Source: Hemileia vastatrix
Taxonomy: Eukaryota; Basidiomycota; Pucciniomycetes; Pucciniales; Zaghouaniaceae
Assembly (NCBI GenBank): GCA_030280995.1
Contig: JASXTE010000017.1
Location: 23,775,998-23,839,997, forward strand
Reading direction: 5' to 3'
DNA: 64,000 nucleotides
The translations under genes and the position numbers were made by a program. The notes under the pieces are model-generated. The model saw only the letters and a program-made list of their open reading frames with translations. It was not told the DNA's origin and searched no databases. Below, in pieces: positions 59,611 to 64,000 of the stretch (its first letter is position 1; each line of letters opens with the position of its first letter).

Positions 59611-60907
59611 TTAAGTTGAGAATGTGGCCTTATTGACCTCTTTTCCTTTTCCTTTATCTACCTTTTCCACATCTTTACCATCACCAAATTTACCACCTTT
59701 AACCTTTTCTTCATCATCACCAGGTAACTCTTCAAACCTAGTCCTTATTCCTCCTAACCAAATCCGAGGGAGCTTGATCTTCACTGGGCTTGATGAAAGA
59801 TCCATCAGGGAATTCACAAACCTTTCCATCAAATTTTACTCTACCAGGATCTATGTCCCTATCCAAAAAATAACATTGTCCAGCCTTGTGTCCCCTCCTA
59901 TTACAATAAGAGCACACCCTGGGCTGACCATATCCACCTCTAAAACCATTCCCACCATTACCATTCCTATCACCATTACCATTTCCAGAAATCCGATTAC
60001 CATTGCCATTAAATCCATAATTCCTCCTCTCATAACCGCTAGATTGGTAAGAAGAAGAAGTTTAAGTTGAAGCCACAGGTGCTCTATTGGCTTTTTGATT
60101 CTCTTGAACAAATATCTTTAATTGTTTAGTTAAATCAGCCAAGTGATAGACCATCTTGTTATCTACATTTCTCTAAACTTTATCAACAGGCTGTCCCATC
60201 TGAGCCTTCTTGGCTTCTTGAGATTGAATCATAATATTGTTATTTTCAGCCAATAACTCACTAACCTTGCTAACATATTGAGTACAAGATTCTTGATATT
60301 TCTCCAGTGCAAAGAGTTTTAATTAGCCTTGAATATTCTCCTTGATGATCTCCAAAGCCGGCAGTTTCTGTTCCACATTAGGCAGATCCTTCATTAAATT
60401 TTTTCTGGACAGTTCTTTTAACACATCCATCCTAATATCCCTACTAAAAGAAGACCAGAATAGATCCTTAGCCTGATTTTCATGGCCCAATTCTTCTACC
60501 AAAATCAGATATTCCACCACTTCATCAAACTTTCCACATAGCTTTTTGAAGTCCATCATATTAGAAACACCACCTTTAGCTTTCCAATGACTGACAATCT
60601 TATTGAGATCCACCATAGTATACCTGACACCCCATCTATCAACCATCTCTTTTGACAACCTTATCCAATCAAACCTTTTATAACCTTCCATAGAAATGAC
60701 CTCCTTTTCCACCTCTCTGTCAACAATAAAAAACCTGATCTGCTTTACCATATCCAGGTTAGTAGCTCCATCCACCAAAGCAGCAGCCTCATATCTGCCC
60801 AAAAACCATTTAACTTCTTCCCCATTAAACTTGGGCCCATCCCAAGAAAAAATCCTAACTGATGGTGTCATAGGAAGAGACACACCAGATCCAGCAGCAG
60901 AAGACAT
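59611..60907 (-). pseudogene. M2 Gag
   Basis: ATG at 60905-60907. Gag core: VRIFSWDGPKFNGEEVKWF, KEVISMEGYKRFDW, MVDRWGVRYTMVDL, FSRDIRMDVLKELSRKN, open to 60323 and then a single stop. Downstream come a coiled region, a Gly/Asn-rich stretch (NGNGNRISGNGNGDRNGNG) and a zinc knuckle CSYCNRRGHKAGQC in CX2CX4HX4C form, all ligands present. FDGKVCEFPDGSFIKPSED closes the unit. Stops near 60323, 60175, 60063 and 59760. Best preserved of the M-family genes and the reference used for reading M1 Gag. Confidence 0.85.
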
Positions 60908-61080
60908 CCTAATATATTGGATTAAAGATAAAGTGTTCCAATAAGTGAGCCTCTTGCAGGCTAAGATAAATGAATTGATAAGAGTTTCAGAAAAAAAGCC
61001 TCTTTCAGGCTAAAAGTCCAAGTATCAAGTAAGTTCTTTTAAAAGCTAGAGAAATCGAACCCCATGTTGGGGGCCAAATA

Positions 61081-62289
61081 TGTAAGCAGACTCTTACAGT
61101 TGCCTTGCTGTAAGCAGAATCCAAAGGAGTTGGATAATCAGAGAAAACCCTGTCCCTCTAAATGAATTTGTGAGTTTTTTAGATTAATAAGCTTAAAAGT
61201 CTACTTGATAATAATAAAGAATAAAACCCTGTCTAATTAACGCTTGTTAGGATGATTGAGCGGTTATTCTGTGCAAAACAACTGAAATGCAACAATAAAG
61301 TTACACCAGAAACAATATTTTTAAAGAAAGAAGTTTTAATGTTTTTAGATTTTAATAATTTTTGAAAACAGATACAATAAATGAGTCCCTGGAGTTGAGA
61401 CCTTTCTAATGATACCCTATATGTTAATGTTTAAAAGTTTTTGATTGAAATATTTATAGTGTTATGTAAAATTGTTATTTTATAAGGGTATTATATATGA
61501 CTAATTTTTTTGTTGACAAAAGAAAAATATGAATAATGGTTTTTAATAATCCAAAAAGACTCTCAATATTGATACTAAAAGACAAAAAACCTGTAGCAGA
61601 CTAATATTCCCTTCTTTCTATCTGATTCTCCTACTCCAGACCTTTCCAAAAATTCCCTACATGCATAGGATCTACAATAAACTATTGATCTAACAAGCAT
61701 AAAAAATTCTAATCAAAATTTGCCACAATAGCCAAACTTTTCTGCAGTGACCAAACTTTGCACTGGTGATCAGACTTTTCTACAGTGACCAAACTTTACC
61801 ACAGTGCCCAAACTTTGCACTGGTGATCAGACTTTCCCATTGTGAGCAAATTTTTCCACAATGAGCTATTTTTGCCACAATGCGCTAATTTTTCCATAAT
61901 CAGCTAATTTTGCCAGAGTGAGCTAAATCTTCCACAGTGAGTTAATTTTGTCACCATGACCAAACTTGGCCACAATGACAGAATTTTTCTAGTACACTTC
62001 TCTTTTGCACCGGAAAATCACTGGAGCAAACTGGAGCGTACCAGAGAGCACCAGAGCACACCAGAAAAAAGTGGCCATTCCAAGAGCACACTTCATTCAC
62101 CAAAAATACAAATCCATAAAAACATCAAATCACAAAAGAAATACCACATATAGCCATTCTAAAACACCAAAAATCAACCCAAAACAAATCCAGTTAACTC
62201 CCTTCAACCCAATTAACACCTGGTAACACCATGATCTTCTTCCAATCAAGTTTTCACCTAAGTGGCCTACCCAGATTTGGAATGCCACA
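61081..62289 (-). repeat. M2 5' LTR
   Basis: About 1209 bases. Inner border TTACA is followed on the minus strand by TATTTGGCCCCCAACATGG, the probable primer-binding site. About 14 degenerate 19-20 base repeats (61724-61990) account for much of the length difference from the 3' LTR. Confidence 0.87.
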
Positions 62290-62757
62290 CCGCCTGAGGT
62301 GGCCAGACCACCCTGAAGCCAGAAAACCACCAAAAATACCCAAAATACTTAGAAAAATATACTACTACTACTAAAACCTTTAAAACACATAATTAGGCTA
62401 TAACAACATTGTGAAATAAAATGTAGAGAAAATTAGCTCATTCTAATGGTACTAAGCACTTAAACCTAATACTTAAGTTTATCCCGTAAAACGCAAAAAA
62501 CTAAATTAAACAGCTATCTTTTCAAATGAAAAATAAGAAATAATCCCTTTAATACTTAAAATCAGAAAAATATCATCAAGACATAAAATATAGAGAAAAA
62601 ACGGGGCTATCCAGTGACAGTACTCACATCCTTGAAGTCACAATATTTTCTGAATAAATACAGAAAAACACCCAATTATCAAACAATGCCATTTAAGACA
62701 TAGCAAAACAATGCCGAATAGACCAACAAAGGTCTCCGCCAATGTTGGAAGACCACA
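62290..62757 (-). repeat. M1 5' LTR, outer part
   Basis: Starts directly after M2 and ends (plus strand) GTTGGAAGACCACA, which on the minus strand gives TGTGGTCTTCCAAC, like the M2 start TGTGGCATTCCAAA. With 48853-49475 it makes an LTR of about 1090 bases. The end call is by analogy and not backed by a second LTR. Confidence 0.55.
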
Positions 62758-63464
62758 CCTTTAAACCAAATATAACTAAATAAAAAAATTATCAATGTGT
62801 TTTCTCAATCTCTGACTAAATGAATTACTCTAATAAATTCCTAATACCCAACACTAATATTGGAGAAATTATTTTATTATATGATTTTAAAAAAGTATAT
62901 CTCTTTTAATAGTAGGTTTTTATCCAAATTTTGAAATTTTTAAATGCAAGTCAATGATTAAAATTAAAAGGAAATTCATTTTTGATCTTTTATTTGTTGT
63001 GTTTATTCCTCAAATACTAAGCAGTTTTTTAATCAGCATTTAGATAATAAAATAAATATATGAGATTCCAGATCTTTTCATGATTTAGTTCATTAAAATT
63101 GTATGAAAATATTGTCAGTTGGTGATTGATCTCATGAGTTAAAATAATTAATCACTACTCAATGAATTTTTGATATGAAAAACTGAAATTAAAACTAGAA
63201 GTAAAATATTAAAGATAAAACACAACAAAAAAGCATAAAACTCTATAAATTTAATATTAATGCTTAAGTGTGCTTTAAAGCTATATGGTAGGATAATTGC
63301 TATGTCCACCTGTGAATAAGCACCCTTGATTTTCAAAAGTGTTCTAATGTCAAAAAATGTGGTTCAGGTCAAATTTCAAAGTAAAATATTGAGCAAGAGC
63401 TGAACTTAATATGTAGAAGTGGTAATTTTTCATCATTATATTAGTTTCTCATTGAATAAATACA
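62758..63464. other. AT-rich spacer
   Basis: No gene or repeat that I can support. It ends with the ACA target duplication of MITE copy 3. Confidence 0.5.
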
Positions 63465-63725
63465 CACTACGCAATATAGGGGGTGGACTTGCTAGCAAGT
63501 CCTCAACCTGAACTCAGATGGAACTCAGATGGAACTCAGACTGAACTCAGACTGAACCCATACTGAACTCTACTTGAACACCCACCTAAAACTGTTCTGC
63601 TGAGTGGTGTTCATCCCTGATTGTATGGTTCCTTTATCAATAGCTCAATGTGTGTTCAATCTATGGTGAGTTTGGGTCCAAGGTTGCGGACTTGCTAGCA
63701 AGTCCGCCCCCCATATTGTGTGGTG
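63465..63725. mobile_element. CACTA-type MITE, copy 3
   Basis: 261 bases, same orientation as copy 1 and nearly identical to it. Terminal inverted repeats are intact, with a perfect palindrome GGACTTGCTAGCAAGTCC in both arms. Target duplication ACA (63462-63464, 63726-63728) differs from the TTT of the other two, showing independent insertion. Confidence 0.93.
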
Positions 63726-64000
63726 ACAATAAGATAATTATTTTGTAAAATATAACAATAGCTATTTTGAGTTAAACTCATATAAAAAATCTAGTTTTAA
63801 AGGGATTATATTTGAATTAAAATAAATAATGATGCATATTTTAAATGAATAGACAGAAAATTTTAATTCTATGTTGTTGATGAAACCTTTAAGTATAAAG
63901 TTTCAGTTTTTTATGTAGTCTTTAGAAAAAAGTTTTTGACAGGATTAATTCATAACTGAACATTTACACATACTTCTTATATAGAATATAATAGTTAAAA
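63726..64000. other. AT-rich end of window
   Basis: No feature seen. Confidence 0.5.

Larger units (their letters stand above)
49476..62289 (-). mobile_element. M2: Ty3/gypsy element nested in M1's LTR
   Basis: A minus-strand element of the same family as M1 with both LTRs (61081-62289 upstream, 49476-50617 downstream), LTR termini TGTGG... and ...TTACA, and CCGC on both sides (49472-49475 and 62290-62293), a likely short target duplication. Order on the minus strand: gag, protease, linker, RT-RNase H, integrase, 3' UTR. It has been hit by a solo LTR (53739-54892) and a MITE (51787-52036). It cannot be autonomous: RT and protease active-site Asp are changed. Confidence 0.85.

Overview
This is an AT-rich eukaryotic window, most likely from a rust fungus (Pucciniales) or a close basidiomycete relative. 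Supporting signs are 50-110 base introns with GTRAGT/CAG borders, a Tet-like 2-oxoglutarate/Fe(II) oxygenase, a basidiomycete-style Tnp2 transposase, two kinds of Ty3/gypsy element, and coding remnants broken mainly by C-to-T type changes. The assignment rests on pattern recognition, not a database search. I found no tRNA, rRNA or CRISPR array. Almost everything is transposable-element sequence or its decay products.

Region 1 (1-8.7 kb): the C-terminal exons of an SNF2-family helicase, broken at motif VI, meet tail-to-tail an unrecognised two-exon gene on the minus strand. They are followed by a CACTA-type Tnp2 transposase and its companion gene, both with in-frame stops. Region 2 (8.86-10.8 kb) is an array of about 20 palindromes every ~80-135 bases, and most of the array is itself mirrored around position ~9617. 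Region 3 (11.9-17.0 kb) holds an unrecognised multi-exon gene and a largely intact Tet-like oxygenase on the minus strand. Just upstream of that gene's main exons lie three hairpins that share an apical sequence but have different stems. Region 4 (18.0-18.76 kb) is a run of 13 consecutive, mostly unrelated hairpins.

Region 5 (22.5-29.8 kb) is LTR element E1 (plus strand, TSD GATAA, two 1501-base LTRs differing at about 13 sites). It lost RT, RNase H and integrase by an in-frame deletion, and a CACTA-type MITE sits in its 3' LTR. Region 6 (32-62.8 kb) is a nest. M1 (minus strand) is interrupted by E2 (plus strand, TSD GAAGT, two 1177-base LTRs) and, inside its own LTR, by M2 (minus strand, the same family as M1). 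M2 in turn carries a MITE and a solo LTR. A third MITE copy is at 63.5 kb.

The main novelties are: (a) in E1 and E2 a 55-58 base predicted intron after codon 7 of gag, which if spliced switches translation into a conserved overlapping ORF; (b) several structured repeat arrays (8.9-10.8 kb, 16.5-16.9 kb, 18.0-18.8 kb); (c) a GTTTAA-anchored mini-hairpin with alternative stem sequences, repeated about 28 times in M1/M2; (d) loss of catalytic aspartates in M2 by G-to-A changes.
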